Part shown: in pieces, positions 7,915-16,142 of the stretch
How the letters are laid out: each line of letters starts with the position of its first letter
Position numbering within the stretch: position 1 is the first letter of the stretch
Assembly: GCA_937894165.1 (NCBI GenBank)
Contig: CALCSX010000166.1
Location: 1-29,458 of the forward strand
Reading direction: 5' to 3'
From: an uncultured Saprospiraceae bacterium
Lineage (GTDB): Bacteria; Bacteroidota; Bacteroidia; Chitinophagales; Saprospiraceae
DNA length: 29,458 nucleotides
The notes under the pieces: model-generated
Database searches by the model: none
Told to the model about the DNA's origin: nothing
The model's input: only the letters and a program-made list of their open reading frames with translations
Translations under genes and position numbers: made by a program

Positions 7915-8803
7915 TGATTATATCCAACAATCTATTCAAATCATCATCAGAACTGAAAGAGAGAACAATCTTGCCTGAACCATTGGGATTGCGTTTCATA
8001 TCCACCTTCATGCCTGTAATAGCGCTTACCTTGTTATTAAAATCCCTGTATACATCCGGAAGGCTTGCGCCTGTTGGGGCTTTCTTAACTTTCGGTGTAT
8101 TGTATCTTTTAATAAGATTTTCGATTTCTCTAACAGAAAGTTGCTTGGTAACGGTTTCTTTATAAATACTTAATTGTAAAGCAGTATCATCGATACCTGC
8201 AAGGGCTCGTGCATGCCCCATGGAAATGAGTTTTGTTTTTATGCCGGACTGAATATCCGGTGGCAATTTAAGAAGCCTCAGGTAATTAGTAACGGTACTT
8301 CTATTCTTATTCACTCTTTCACTCAGACTCTCATGCGTCAAGGAACACTCGTCAATCAATCGCTGAAGACTCAAAGCAATTTCAATGGAATTTAAGTTCT
8401 CTCTCTGAATGTTTTCCACCAATGCCATTTCCAGCATCTCCTGATCATTGGCTGTCCTGATATAAGCAGGAATTTCTTTTATCCCGGCCATTTTCGAAGC
8501 ACGTAATCGTCTCTCACCTGAAATCAATTGATAGGCGTCAGAACTTAATTTTCTAACCGTTATGGGTTGTATTAAACCATGACTTAATATGGAATCCGAC
8601 AATTCCTGCAATGCTTCCTTATCAAACTCAGTCCGTGGTTGAAAAGGATTGATTTGAATATACTCCAAGGGAACATTAGAAATACTACTTAGGGTCGTTT
8701 TACTTAATTGTTGCGTATTATCATGGTTGTGATCCTCCTCATTCGATGAAAGCAAAGCTCTAATACCTTTTCCTAACTCTTTCGTTTTTAAACTTTTAGC
8801 CAT
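7907..8803 (-). CDS. parB: Chromosome-partitioning protein ParB (CTPase, parS-binding)
   Basis: Binds parS sites near the origin and spreads as a CTP-dependent clamp, working with ParA to segregate chromosomes. The ParB box I motif is NPFQPR (52-57), and the CTP-binding box II is GERRLRA (96-102). ENIQRE (130-135) and a helix-turn-helix (about 150-185, including ESLSERVNKNRSTVTNYLR) follow. A short C-terminal dimerisation domain ends the protein. The 298-residue length fits chromosomal ParB. It follows parA by 22 bp. No parS palindrome (core CACGTG) was seen in the window. Confidence 0.96.
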   Translation of the reverse strand: MAKSLKTKELGKGIRALLSSNEEDHNHDNTQQLSKTTLSSISNVPLEYIQINPFQPRTEFDKEALQELSDSILSHGLIQPITVRKLSSDAYQLISGERRLRASKMAGIKEIPAYIRTANDQEMLEMALVENIQRENLNSIEIALSLQRLIDECSLTHESLSERVNKNRSTVTNYLRLLKLPPDIQSGIKTKLISMGHARALAGIDDTALQLSIYKETVTKQLSVREIENLIKRYNTPKVKKAPTGASLPDVYRDFNNKVSAITGMKVDMKRNPNGSGKIVLSFSSDDDLNRLLDIINE

Positions 8804-8825
8804 TCTTATATATCTTTAATTATAC

Positions 8826-9614
8826 CTAAATTGCTTGGACTGGCTTTGATGATTTCTCCATCTCCAATAATTCTTTTGCCAAATTTAAAAAGTTAATCGC
8901 ACCCGTACTGCCCGCATCATAGAGAATAACAGGAACATGTGCGCTGGGTGCTTCAGCAATTTTTGAATTTCGATGTATTATTGTTTTAAAAACCACATCT
9001 GATAAACCACTTCTAACTTCATCAACGACAAGATTGCTTAATCGCAATCTCCTGTCATACATGGTTAATAATATACCTAAAATGCTTAATTCCGGATTTA
9101 ATTGCTTTTTGACAAGAGCAACAGTACTTTTTAACTTATTCAATCCTTCTAAAGCAAAAATTTCACATTGTACAGGAATAATTACATTATCCGCAGCAGT
9201 TAAGGCATTGACTGTAATAATTCCTAAAGAGGGCAAACAATCTATGATGATATAGTCATAATCGTACTTGATAGTATCTAAAAAGCCCTTCATCACATAT
9301 TCACGTTTGAATCTATTCACCAGCTCTAATTCTGCTCCCACTAAATCAATATTAGAGGGAAGAATAAACAAATTAGGTGTGTCCGTTTCTAAAATACAAT
9401 TTTTGGGATCCTCATCATTGATTAAACAATCGTAAATGCTTTTCTCCAGTTTTCCAAAATCTACACCTACTCCAGAAGTGGAATTGGCCTGCGGGTCAGC
9501 ATCAACTAACAAAACCTTCTTTTCCAGAATAGCCAAACTGGCAGCAAGATTGATAGCTGTAGTTGTTTTCCCGACACCTCCCTTCTGATTAGCAATTGCT
9601 ATAATTTTACCCAT
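8826..9614 (-). CDS. parA: Chromosome-partitioning ATPase ParA (Soj)
   Basis: A cytoplasmic MinD/ParA-type ATPase that binds DNA nonspecifically and drives segregation of ParB-parS complexes. The deviant Walker A motif is KGGVGKTT (11-18), with the signature lysine K11. A Walker A' aspartate region LLVDADPQANST (about 35-46) and Walker B (YIIIDCLPSLG, about 121-131) follow. Its 262 residues, without an N-terminal HTH, match the short chromosomal Soj type. It lies 5 bp after the metallo-hydrolase gene and 22 bp before parB, in one operon. Confidence 0.97.
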   Translation of the reverse strand: MGKIIAIANQKGGVGKTTTAINLAASLAILEKKVLLVDADPQANSTSGVGVDFGKLEKSIYDCLINDEDPKNCILETDTPNLFILPSNIDLVGAELELVNRFKREYVMKGFLDTIKYDYDYIIIDCLPSLGIITVNALTAADNVIIPVQCEIFALEGLNKLKSTVALVKKQLNPELSILGILLTMYDRRLRLSNLVVDEVRSGLSDVVFKTIIHRNSKIAEAPSAHVPVILYDAGSTGAINFLNLAKELLEMEKSSKPVQAI

Positions 9615-9619
9615 CTAAA

Positions 9620-10300
9620 TTAAAATTCTAATTTTTCACCAATTCTCATCAAAATCAAATCTTTATCCTTTTCCTTAAACTGTTTTTTCGCCGCATCCGC
9701 ATCAATTTTAATATACCCGAAAGTATCATAATGGCAGCCGATTATTCTGCTACAATTTAAGAAGTCACTTGCAAATATAGCTTCATTTATATCCATCGTG
9801 AAATTACTCCCGATAGGAAGTACGGCAAATGTCAATTCAGAAAATAATAAAGGAATTAACTTCATATTCATGTCTAAGGAAGTATCACCGGCAAAATAGA
9901 AATTACCTTCAGCATTTGAAATTACAAAACCACCGGGATTACCGGCATAAGTTCCATCAGGAAAGGAGGAAGAATGTATAGCAGGTGTGTATTTAACAGC
10001 TCCAAAATCAAATTTCCATGAACCACCATGATTCATTGGATGTACTGTATAGCCTTTTTTCTCAAAATAAGTCGCTACTTCATAATTGGATACAATAACT
10101 GCATTTGTATTGTCTGCTATAGCCTCCACATCAAGAATATGATCTTGATGTCCATGCGTCAGCAATATATAATTTACTTCAATTTTGGAAACATCGATTG
10201 ATTTTGCCAATTCGTTTCCACTTATAAACGGATCTATAATGATCCTTTTTCCCGCAGTTTCAATCAAAAAGCAAGAATGTCCATAATACGTGAGATTCAT
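9620..10300 (-). CDS. Metal-dependent hydrolase, UPF0173 (MBL-fold) family, 226 aa
   Basis: A short metallo-beta-lactamase-fold protein. It begins with MNLTYYGHSCFLIET (UPF0173 hallmark), has the metal-binding THGHQDH motif (48-54: H49, H51, D53, H54) and later a Zn-ligand-type FAGDTSLD and CHYDTFG (H in the last). Relatives are UlaG-like hydrolases whose natural substrates are mostly unknown. It is cytoplasmic. It is the first gene of the parA-parB-DUF5683 operon, under a minus-strand promoter box at 10428-10435. Co-transcription with segregation genes does not by itself mean a shared function. Confidence 0.92.
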   Translation of the reverse strand: MNLTYYGHSCFLIETAGKRIIIDPFISGNELAKSIDVSKIEVNYILLTHGHQDHILDVEAIADNTNAVIVSNYEVATYFEKKGYTVHPMNHGGSWKFDFGAVKYTPAIHSSSFPDGTYAGNPGGFVISNAEGNFYFAGDTSLDMNMKLIPLLFSELTFAVLPIGSNFTMDINEAIFASDFLNCSRIIGCHYDTFGYIKIDADAAKKQFKEKDKDLILMRIGEKLEF

Positions 10301-10427
10301 AATTAATTTTTTTATAATTTATTATATTCCAACCGTCTAAATATAATCTTAGTTTAATTTTAACCGGTTTTATACTGAGTACACATTAAAGATTGATCAA
10401 AATATGGGTGAATTATGCTTTAAATTG

Positions 10428-10435
10428 CAAAGGTA
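10428..10435 (-). promoter_or_regulatory. Bacteroidota -7 box for the hydrolase-parAB operon
   Basis: On the minus strand this reads TACCTTTG, an exact TAnnTTTG match, 127 bases upstream of the hydrolase ATG at 10300. It implies a leader of over 100 bases. A TTG at the -33 position is not evident. Confidence 0.45.
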
Positions 10436-10576
10436 CAATTTCATTTATACTTTAATGATATCAAGTTTGTTGTTTATAATTTAAAATGGTACTAATTGAT
10501 TTAAATATTCAAATATGAGTATACCTAAAACATTAAGGAGAATAAAAATTCAATGTATTATTTCTATAAAAGTAAT

Positions 10577-10605
10577 TTTGTGATGACATTTTTACCTTAA
10601 TTTTG
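10577..10605 (+). promoter_or_regulatory. Candidate lipB promoter (TTTG-N17-TAATTTTG)
   Basis: TAATTTTG at 10598-10605 matches TAnnTTTG exactly, with TTTG at 10577-10580 seventeen bases before it as a possible -33 element. That TTTG is itself the end of another exact -7 box (TAATTTTG, 10573-10580), so two overlapping promoters are possible. Either would produce a transcript covering both candidate lipB starts. Confidence 0.5.
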
Positions 10606-10654
10606 ATTTAGTATTAACAATACGGTGCAAACCTTAAAATCAAATTGATGTTAG

Positions 10655-11428
10655 ATGTCTGAATCCAATCCAAAAAAGGTTAATTGTATGTCCCAACAGG
10701 TTCATTTTTATGATTTAGGCAAAATAGATTACGCAGAAGCCTGGGATATTCAATCTGAGCTACAGCAAGATTTAGTTAATAAAAAAAGAATCAATAGAGA
10801 TAATTCTGATCATTCAACCCATCACTATTTTCTTTTTTGTGAACATAATCCTGTTTACACTTTAGGAAAATCAGGAAAAATTGACAATTTGTTACTTAAT
10901 GCTGCACAATTGAAGGACAATAGTGTAGATTTCTACAAAGTCAACAGGGGAGGAGACATTACCTATCACGGCCCTGGTCAGGTAGTTGGATATCCGATTT
11001 TTGATCTGGATTTCTTCTTTACAGATATTCATAAATATGTCCGTTTAATAGAAGAGGGCATCATTCAATTATTAAAATTATATGATATTGAAGCCACCAG
11101 ATATACCGGATTTACAGGAGTATGGCTTCCACCTGATAAGAAATCACCCTTTTGGCGGAAAATATGTGCTATCGGGGTACATTTAAGTCGATGGGTAACG
11201 ATGCATGGCTTTGCTCTTAATGTAAATACTGAATTGGACTACTTTAAGAATATAATTCCTTGTGGCATCAATGATACTGATAAAATGGTTACCTCCATTT
11301 CACAAGAATTAAAACAAGAAATCAATTATACCGAAGTGAAAAATAAACTTATTCACATCTATTCACAATTATTTGATTTTGAAATCATTAAATCAGGTAA
11401 TTATATTAAAAAAACAATAATAACTTAA
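10655..11428 (+). CDS. lipB: Octanoyl-[acyl carrier protein]:protein N-octanoyltransferase
   Basis: Moves an octanoyl group from acyl carrier protein onto a lysine of lipoyl domains, the first step of lipoic acid synthesis for pyruvate and 2-oxoglutarate dehydrogenases and the glycine cleavage system. The family motif RGGDITYHGPGQ (98-109) and the catalytic pair K169 (in RKICAIG) and C203 (in IIPCGI) are present. The start is uncertain. The ATG at 10655 gives 257 residues, but the second ATG at 10688 begins nearer the conserved start (VHFYDLG) and has AAAAAAGG about 10 bases upstream, giving 246 residues. lipA is not in the window. The following gene starts 5 bp downstream. Confidence 0.95.
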   Translation: MSESNPKKVNCMSQQVHFYDLGKIDYAEAWDIQSELQQDLVNKKRINRDNSDHSTHHYFLFCEHNPVYTLGKSGKIDNLLLNAAQLKDNSVDFYKVNRGGDITYHGPGQVVGYPIFDLDFFFTDIHKYVRLIEEGIIQLLKLYDIEATRYTGFTGVWLPPDKKSPFWRKICAIGVHLSRWVTMHGFALNVNTELDYFKNIIPCGINDTDKMVTSISQELKQEINYTEVKNKLIHIYSQLFDFEIIKSGNYIKKTIIT

Positions 11429-11433
11429 GTGCT

Positions 11434-11829
11434 TTGAAAAAAGATATTCCTAATCCCAAAGTAGAGGATCTCATCGTAGCCGTAATTCCAACAGAAGATC
11501 CCAATTTTTATGAAGTTTTCCTTATCAATCTGAAAGATGAACCTTTAACTAATATTCTAATCACCTCCAAGGGATACGGTGAGAGGGACGATCAAAAAGT
11601 TGAAACAACAATTTTGCGATACTTTGTTGAAAATATACCCGGCTTAGATTATGTTAAAATTGAACTAATCTCTGCGGAAGTTTTCGACTTGACAAATGAA
11701 TATTGGATATCTTTCACCTGGATGGGACATATGTACGACAAAAAATATTTCTTTGTGAAAGGATCTATCATTGAAGAAAATTTTACTCCTGTTCCCTTCA
11801 TTGCTAAGAAAGGAGTAATGATTCGGTAA
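11434..11829 (+). CDS. Conserved-looking hypothetical protein, 131 aa, TTG start
   Basis: I do not recognise this protein. It has no signal peptide, membrane span, Cys pair or repeated motif. It looks like a single alpha/beta cytoplasmic domain, with strands DLIVAVIPT and YEVFLINL near the N-terminus and an aromatic-rich segment EYWISFTWMGHMYDKKYFF (about 89-107). No ATG lies near the beginning, and the first in-frame start is TTG at 11434. The 5-bp gap after lipB suggests co-transcription. It may be a small partner or a stand-alone protein; no function can be assigned. Confidence 0.7.
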   Translation: MKKDIPNPKVEDLIVAVIPTEDPNFYEVFLINLKDEPLTNILITSKGYGERDDQKVETTILRYFVENIPGLDYVKIELISAEVFDLTNEYWISFTWMGHMYDKKYFFVKGSIIEENFTPVPFIAKKGVMIR

Positions 11830-11876
11830 AAGATACAATTATTATAAATATAACAATTTATTAAAACAAACTTTTG

Positions 11877-11884
11877 TATTTTTG
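11877..11884 (+). promoter_or_regulatory. Bacteroidota -7 box for the thioesterase gene
   Basis: TATTTTTG is an exact TAnnTTTG match ending 29 bases before the TTG start at 11914. It separates the thioesterase transcript from the lipB unit. Confidence 0.45.
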
Positions 11885-11913
11885 TGTTTTGAACCCTAAA
11901 TACAAATAATATT

Positions 11914-12462
11914 TTGGAAACTCTAATATATCCGGTTGTGCATACAAAACCAAAAAAGGTCAATGAATCCAGAACTATTATGACAGAAATGGTCATGCCC
12001 AATGATACAAATCCAATTGGAAACCTTATGGGCGGCAACCTGATGAGATGGATGGATATTGTAGCAGGTATTTGTGCCGGGAAGCATGCCGAATCATATG
12101 TCGTTACAGCTTCTGTGGACAATGTGTCTTTCCAAAAACCTATTAAAAATGGCGATGTCGTTACTTTAGAGGCTAAGGTTACCAGAGCTTTCAATACATC
12201 TGTTGAAATATTTGTAGAAGTAACAGCCGCAAATATCCGGGGAGGCAATCACCGTAAGTGTAATCAGGCTTTTTTCACTTTTGTAGCAATAGATGAGGAA
12301 AGCCTACATCCTCAGAAGGTTCCCGCCGTAATTCCATTAACTCAGGAGGAGGAAAACTTATTTGAAGGTGCTTCCAGAAGAAGGGAACTTAGGCTTGTGC
12401 TAGGCGGAAGAATGAAAGCCAAAGATGCGACTGATCTACGAGCGCTATTCAGCAATATTTAA
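11914..12462 (+). CDS. Acyl-CoA thioesterase (hotdog fold, YciA/BACH-like), 182 aa
   Basis: Hydrolyses acyl-CoA thioesters to free acid and CoA in the cytoplasm. The hotdog-domain hallmark of this family is clear: SRT-MTEMVMPNDTNPIGNLMGG (about 19-41, two pieces) then the helix LMRWMDIVAGICA, and later SVDNVSFQKPIKNGDVV (about 68-84). The C-terminal ~45 residues (RRRELRLVLGGRM region) are an extension beyond the core domain, as in other Bacteroidota members. The start is TTG at 11914. An ATG at 11983 would remove the conserved VNESRT segment, so the longer form is preferred. It ends 6 bp from the convergent dehydrogenase gene. Confidence 0.9.
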   Translation: METLIYPVVHTKPKKVNESRTIMTEMVMPNDTNPIGNLMGGNLMRWMDIVAGICAGKHAESYVVTASVDNVSFQKPIKNGDVVTLEAKVTRAFNTSVEIFVEVTAANIRGGNHRKCNQAFFTFVAIDEESLHPQKVPAVIPLTQEEENLFEGASRRRELRLVLGGRMKAKDATDLRALFSNI

Positions 12463-12468
12463 GATAAA

Positions 12469-13251
12469 TTATTTTTTATCATAAATCCGGCCTTTTCTAT
12501 CAACCAAAGTTGCCGAACCTTGCTGACTGCTCATTAAATACATATCTTGGATATTTACATGAGCAGGACTATTGACCATGTAAAAAATTGCATCCGCCAC
12601 ATCGCGGGAGGTGAGTGGGTTGAAATCTTCATAAATTTTCGCCCTTTCTACATCCCCGTCAAATCTTACTCTCGCAAATTCAGTCTCTTCAACATGTCCC
12701 GGGCTAACCTGACCTACTCGAATACCCTTATCAAAATATTCTTGTCGCAGCCCTTTCGTTATAGCATCGACAGCAAACTTACTGGCGCAATAGACAGTAC
12801 CCATCTTATAAACATCCTTGCCCGCAGTTGAGCAAACATTAATAATGTGACCTGTTTTTCTTTTTATCATAAATGGAAGAATAGCCTTCGTTACATATAG
12901 CAAACCCTTCACATTCGTATCAATCATCTCGTTGATATGTTCAGAGTTTGATTCGTGAAATAAGGACAATCCGCGCGCAAGTCCGGCATTGTTTACCAAG
13001 ACATCTAAATTATTAAATATACTGCCATTCTCATTAATTGTATTAATTACACTATTTTCATCCCTCACATCCAATGTCAACAAATGAACTTTTGATGATG
13101 AAATAGTGGATATTTCTTCTTTCAATAATTCCAATCGATCCATCCTCCGACTGCATAGGATTAAATCATATTCACCTCCATTGGCAAACTTTAATGCCGT
13201 TGCCCTTCCTATACCTGAACTGGCTCCGGTTATAAAAATAGTTTTTCTCAT
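12469..13251 (-). CDS. Short-chain dehydrogenase/reductase, YdfG-like, 260 aa
   Basis: A classical SDR with the NADP(H)-binding motif TGASSGIG (8-15), NNAG (87-90), N113, S141 and the YxxxK pair Y154/K158, so the catalytic tetrad is complete. The C-terminal region, NPLTSRDVADAIFYM followed by a PAHVNIQD stretch, resembles YdfG, which oxidises 3-hydroxy acids, serine and malonic semialdehyde-type compounds. The exact substrate cannot be read from sequence. The ATG overlaps the TGA of the upstream TlpA-like gene (ATGA), so the two are translationally coupled. Confidence 0.9.
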   Translation of the reverse strand: MRKTIFITGASSGIGRATALKFANGGEYDLILCSRRMDRLELLKEEISTISSSKVHLLTLDVRDENSVINTINENGSIFNNLDVLVNNAGLARGLSLFHESNSEHINEMIDTNVKGLLYVTKAILPFMIKRKTGHIINVCSTAGKDVYKMGTVYCASKFAVDAITKGLRQEYFDKGIRVGQVSPGHVEETEFARVRFDGDVERAKIYEDFNPLTSRDVADAIFYMVNSPAHVNIQDMYLMSSQQGSATLVDRKGRIYDKK

Positions 13252-14582
13252 ATCTCCGTATCTTTGGTAATCTCTAAAACAGTTCGATGAAAATCCGCTT
13301 TGAACTGATCATATTCAGAGGTGGCAGGTCCCGAAAAACCTGTGTAAATCTTTACAACTTCATTATTCTTATTCAAATAAATTGTCGTAGGGTAGGAGAA
13401 TATCCCATTTAACATAGGTAAAGATTTCTTTACACCCTCAGAATTATTCCGCCCGGCATAAAGGAAATCATAATCGGCATCGAATTTAGTTTTAAATCTA
13501 TCTATAGCTTCGTAAGCTTTTAAAGTGTCTTGATATTTTTCAAATGACAAAGCTATTATCGATAAATCTTCAGGTTGCTTCTCTTTCATGTACTCCACCA
13601 GAAAATTTGTTTCATCCTTACAGTTTGGACACCATGATCCGGTGATTTGAATAATTTTTGCCTTCCCTTCATATTGTTTGTCATTAAGAGAAACCAATTC
13701 ACCTTTTGTATTTGTAAAAGCAAAATCAAACTTGTCATATCCGGGAAGCATGTAAGTCTTTGACATGGGATCAGCTAATTGAAAATCGTCCTCTTTTTTT
13801 GCTTCCCAAGATACCTTGTAATGAGTTCCTGACCAAAAGCTACCGATAATCGTTGAATCTTCTAATATTTTTCCTTCAAATAATAAGGCATGACCACCAT
13901 CAAATGTAGATAAGTAGATTTTGTTAGCAAGAATGTTTCCTTCTAAATATCGGTAATCCCCTGATTCCGTCAAGAAAGTCCCATGCAAGATATTTCCATC
14001 TTGGGAAAATTCTCCTATGGCCTTGTAAGGATTTTCCGTTTCGGAAGCAAAGTGGGCACTCCACCTTCCTGAAATATCCATTATCGGGTCTTTTTTCAAT
14101 TCGGAGAATCTATAGTCCTTACCATAATAAGCTACAAAAGGAATGCTATAATTTTCTCTCGTGTTCACGACAAATTCCCCCTGCATTACTCTCTCCTCAA
14201 AAATAGCCTTGATATAGGAATCATAATTGTCAAAATACATGACAACTGTGTCTTTCGCAGTTGATCGATCCAATCCGAAATCTATTCTGTCCGGATAAAT
14301 TGTTTCTTTGCTGTTCCTAATAGCAATTGTAAAACTGTCTTCAGTAATATAAATTACTTCAAAATTAAAGGGAAGCTCACCGAGGGTGGTTTCTTTCATA
14401 TCAACCACCGGCTCAACATCTCTTCCCGCTACCCGCGCTTTATCCCAGTTAGCAGGATCCAGTTTCAGGATTCCTCTCCATTGCCCGGGAGGCAGCTTGG
14501 AAAATTTATTATCTATAGAAAAACAACCTAAGAACCATATCATGGCACAGGTTGCAAGAATCAAAAGTGTTATATTTCTCAC
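13248..14582 (-). CDS. TlpA-like thioredoxin-fold lipoprotein, 444 aa
   Basis: An SPII lipoprotein (N-terminal hydrophobic run, lipobox FLGC with Cys at 20) bearing a C-terminal TlpA/ResA-like thioredoxin domain (about 280-440). The redox site is SWCPNC (C318, C321). Between them lies a ~250-residue beta-rich region typical of Bacteroidota thioredoxin lipoproteins. Such proteins reduce or exchange disulfides at the outer face of the membrane, often for cytochrome maturation. The usual Pro after the CXXC domain appears in SYPTTIYL (cis-Pro position). It is followed by the coupled SDR gene (4-base overlap). No cytochrome-assembly gene is adjacent. Confidence 0.88.
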   Translation of the reverse strand: MRNITLLILATCAMIWFLGCFSIDNKFSKLPPGQWRGILKLDPANWDKARVAGRDVEPVVDMKETTLGELPFNFEVIYITEDSFTIAIRNSKETIYPDRIDFGLDRSTAKDTVVMYFDNYDSYIKAIFEERVMQGEFVVNTRENYSIPFVAYYGKDYRFSELKKDPIMDISGRWSAHFASETENPYKAIGEFSQDGNILHGTFLTESGDYRYLEGNILANKIYLSTFDGGHALLFEGKILEDSTIIGSFWSGTHYKVSWEAKKEDDFQLADPMSKTYMLPGYDKFDFAFTNTKGELVSLNDKQYEGKAKIIQITGSWCPNCKDETNFLVEYMKEKQPEDLSIIALSFEKYQDTLKAYEAIDRFKTKFDADYDFLYAGRNNSEGVKKSLPMLNGIFSYPTTIYLNKNNEVVKIYTGFSGPATSEYDQFKADFHRTVLEITKDTEI

Positions 14583-14704
14583 AAAAAATTATTTTTTATA
14601 CTCATTTAACCTTTGCTCTCAATAATACTCAGAAATTTCAAGTATCTGAATTCAGAACAATTAAAATTTTAAACAGCGTATCGCATATTTAGTTTTTGGA
14701 TTGT

Positions 14705-16018
14705 CTAGGAAGGATTATAATTATCATCCCAATCCTTTACCTTAGGTTCTTCCAGTTGATCAACACTTTTTGCAACCAACATAGCTACGGCGGCATCCCC
14801 GGTGACATTTACAGAAGTCCGAAGCATGTCTAATGGTCTGTCTATCGCAAATATCAGGGCAATTCCTGCCGGATCAACTCCAATTGCTTCCAAAACGATT
14901 ACCAACATTAATATCCCGGCTCCCGGCACTGCAGCCGAGCCAATCGAGGCCAAAACAGCTGTCACTACAATAGCCAATTGTTCCTCTAATGTCACTGCAT
15001 CTCCGAAAACCTGCGAAATAAATACTGCAGCGACCGCCTGATAAAGACTTGTACCGTCCATATTGATGGTGGCTCCAACCGGAAGCACAAAACTCGTCAC
15101 TTTTTTACTCACACCCAGATGCTCCTCGACTCTTTCCATAGTAACCGGTAGGGTAGCAGCACTTGAGGAAGTAGAGAATGCAACTAGTTGTGCAGGGGCA
15201 ATGCCTTGCTGAAAAAATTTAAAACTTTTACCTGTATAGAACCTCACCATACTTGGATAGACTACAAATAACATAATAGCCAATCCACCCACCACACAAA
15301 GACTATATATACCTAAAGCTGCAAAAATATCCAATCCCGGCGCCTCCGCCACCAATGCAGCTAATAGAGCAAAGACTCCCACAGGTGCAACTAACATTAT
15401 TAAATCAATCATTTTTAGAACCACCTCATTTAAGCCATCAAAGAATTTCTTTAAAGGCTCTGCTTGCGCTTCAGGAATCAAAATCATTCCGATGCCAAAA
15501 AATAGTACGAAGAAAATAACCTGCAACATACTTCCATTATCAGACAAAGCTTGGAATATATTGTCCGGAACAATATCTATCAAAGGCTGTAAAGGGCCTT
15601 GATCCTGAGTTTGTCCGGCAGCTGAAATCCTATCTGAAGCAGCAGTTTCATTAGAACTCATTAATTGGATTCGAGTCTCCTCCTCAACGAAAGAGCCCGG
15701 CTTCACGATGTTAACAATTGTTAGACCGATTAAAACTGCCAAGACGGTAGTCATTAAATAAAGACCTATTGTACGGATGCCTAAACGAGAGAGGGAAGAT
15801 ATATCCTTAAGGTCAGAAACCCCTTTAATTAATGAGGCAACAATCAAGGGAACAGCCAACAACTTAAGTAAATTGATAAATATCGTTCCAAATGGTTTTA
15901 TCCAATTGGTAACAAATCTTACTCCGGCATCACCCGCAAATTGCACTGCCAACAAACTGAAAACCACACCCGCAACCATTCCAATTATAATCTGCCAATG
16001 TAATGCAAGTTTTTTCAT
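14705..16018 (-). CDS. Dicarboxylate/amino acid:cation symporter (DAACS family), 437 aa
   Basis: A polytopic inner-membrane transporter of the GltP/DctA/GltT type, with hydrophobic segments throughout. The hallmark substrate motifs are present: the serine-rich STSSSAATLPVTM (HP1), NMDGTSLYQAVAAVF (TM7), and NVTGDAAVAMLVA (TM8). These proteins import glutamate/aspartate or C4-dicarboxylates with Na+ or H+. The specificity is not certain here. A ~45-residue polar insertion (VEEETRIQLMSSNETAAS onward, about 110-145) lies between TM segments, longer than in many homologues. It is transcribed alone after mnmD on the minus strand. Confidence 0.93.
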   Translation of the reverse strand: MKKLALHWQIIIGMVAGVVFSLLAVQFAGDAGVRFVTNWIKPFGTIFINLLKLLAVPLIVASLIKGVSDLKDISSLSRLGIRTIGLYLMTTVLAVLIGLTIVNIVKPGSFVEEETRIQLMSSNETAASDRISAAGQTQDQGPLQPLIDIVPDNIFQALSDNGSMLQVIFFVLFFGIGMILIPEAQAEPLKKFFDGLNEVVLKMIDLIMLVAPVGVFALLAALVAEAPGLDIFAALGIYSLCVVGGLAIMLFVVYPSMVRFYTGKSFKFFQQGIAPAQLVAFSTSSSAATLPVTMERVEEHLGVSKKVTSFVLPVGATINMDGTSLYQAVAAVFISQVFGDAVTLEEQLAIVVTAVLASIGSAAVPGAGILMLVIVLEAIGVDPAGIALIFAIDRPLDMLRTSVNVTGDAAVAMLVAKSVDQLEEPKVKDWDDNYNPS

Positions 16019-16142
16019 AGTCTTGTAATTCTATCTTCAAATAAAATAATCATGAATAAAAATCGACAAGCAAGGTAGAAAAAGAATTGATCAATTGCCA
16101 GAATTTATAAGCTTAATTCTTATTTCGGAATATTTTTAAAAC

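Larger units (their letters stand above)
10301..10654. other. 354-bp noncoding divergent region
   Basis: A very AT-rich stretch between the divergent hydrolase-parAB operon and lipB. It holds one strong -7 box for the left operon (10428-10435) and two for lipB (10573-10580 and 10598-10605). Leaders of about 130 bases and about 50-80 bases would result. Only tiny open frames are present (22 and 15 codons), which I do not call. No stable GC-rich hairpin or riboswitch core was recognised. Confidence 0.5.

Noticed and set aside
10515..10600. Tiny frames of 22 and 15 codons (one after an AAGGAG sequence) in the lipB upstream region
   Set aside because: They overlap each other and the lipB promoter box, are very short, and show no signal or motif. 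Only a conservation test could rescue them.
7126..10654. Replication origin or parS near parAB
   Set aside because: No CACGTG-centred parS palindrome, DnaA-box cluster or dnaA/dnaN gene was seen, so no origin is claimed.
11649..12248. Antisense open frame of 199 codons across the end of the lipB-linked gene and the thioesterase
   Set aside because: It covers conserved thioesterase codons on the other strand and spans an intergenic promoter. It is explained by chance openness.
16085..16120. Palindrome AATTGATCAATT and a 6-bp AGAATT/AATTCT hairpin between mnmD and the symporter gene
   Set aside because: The stems are short and AT-rich, so neither a terminator nor an operator can be supported.
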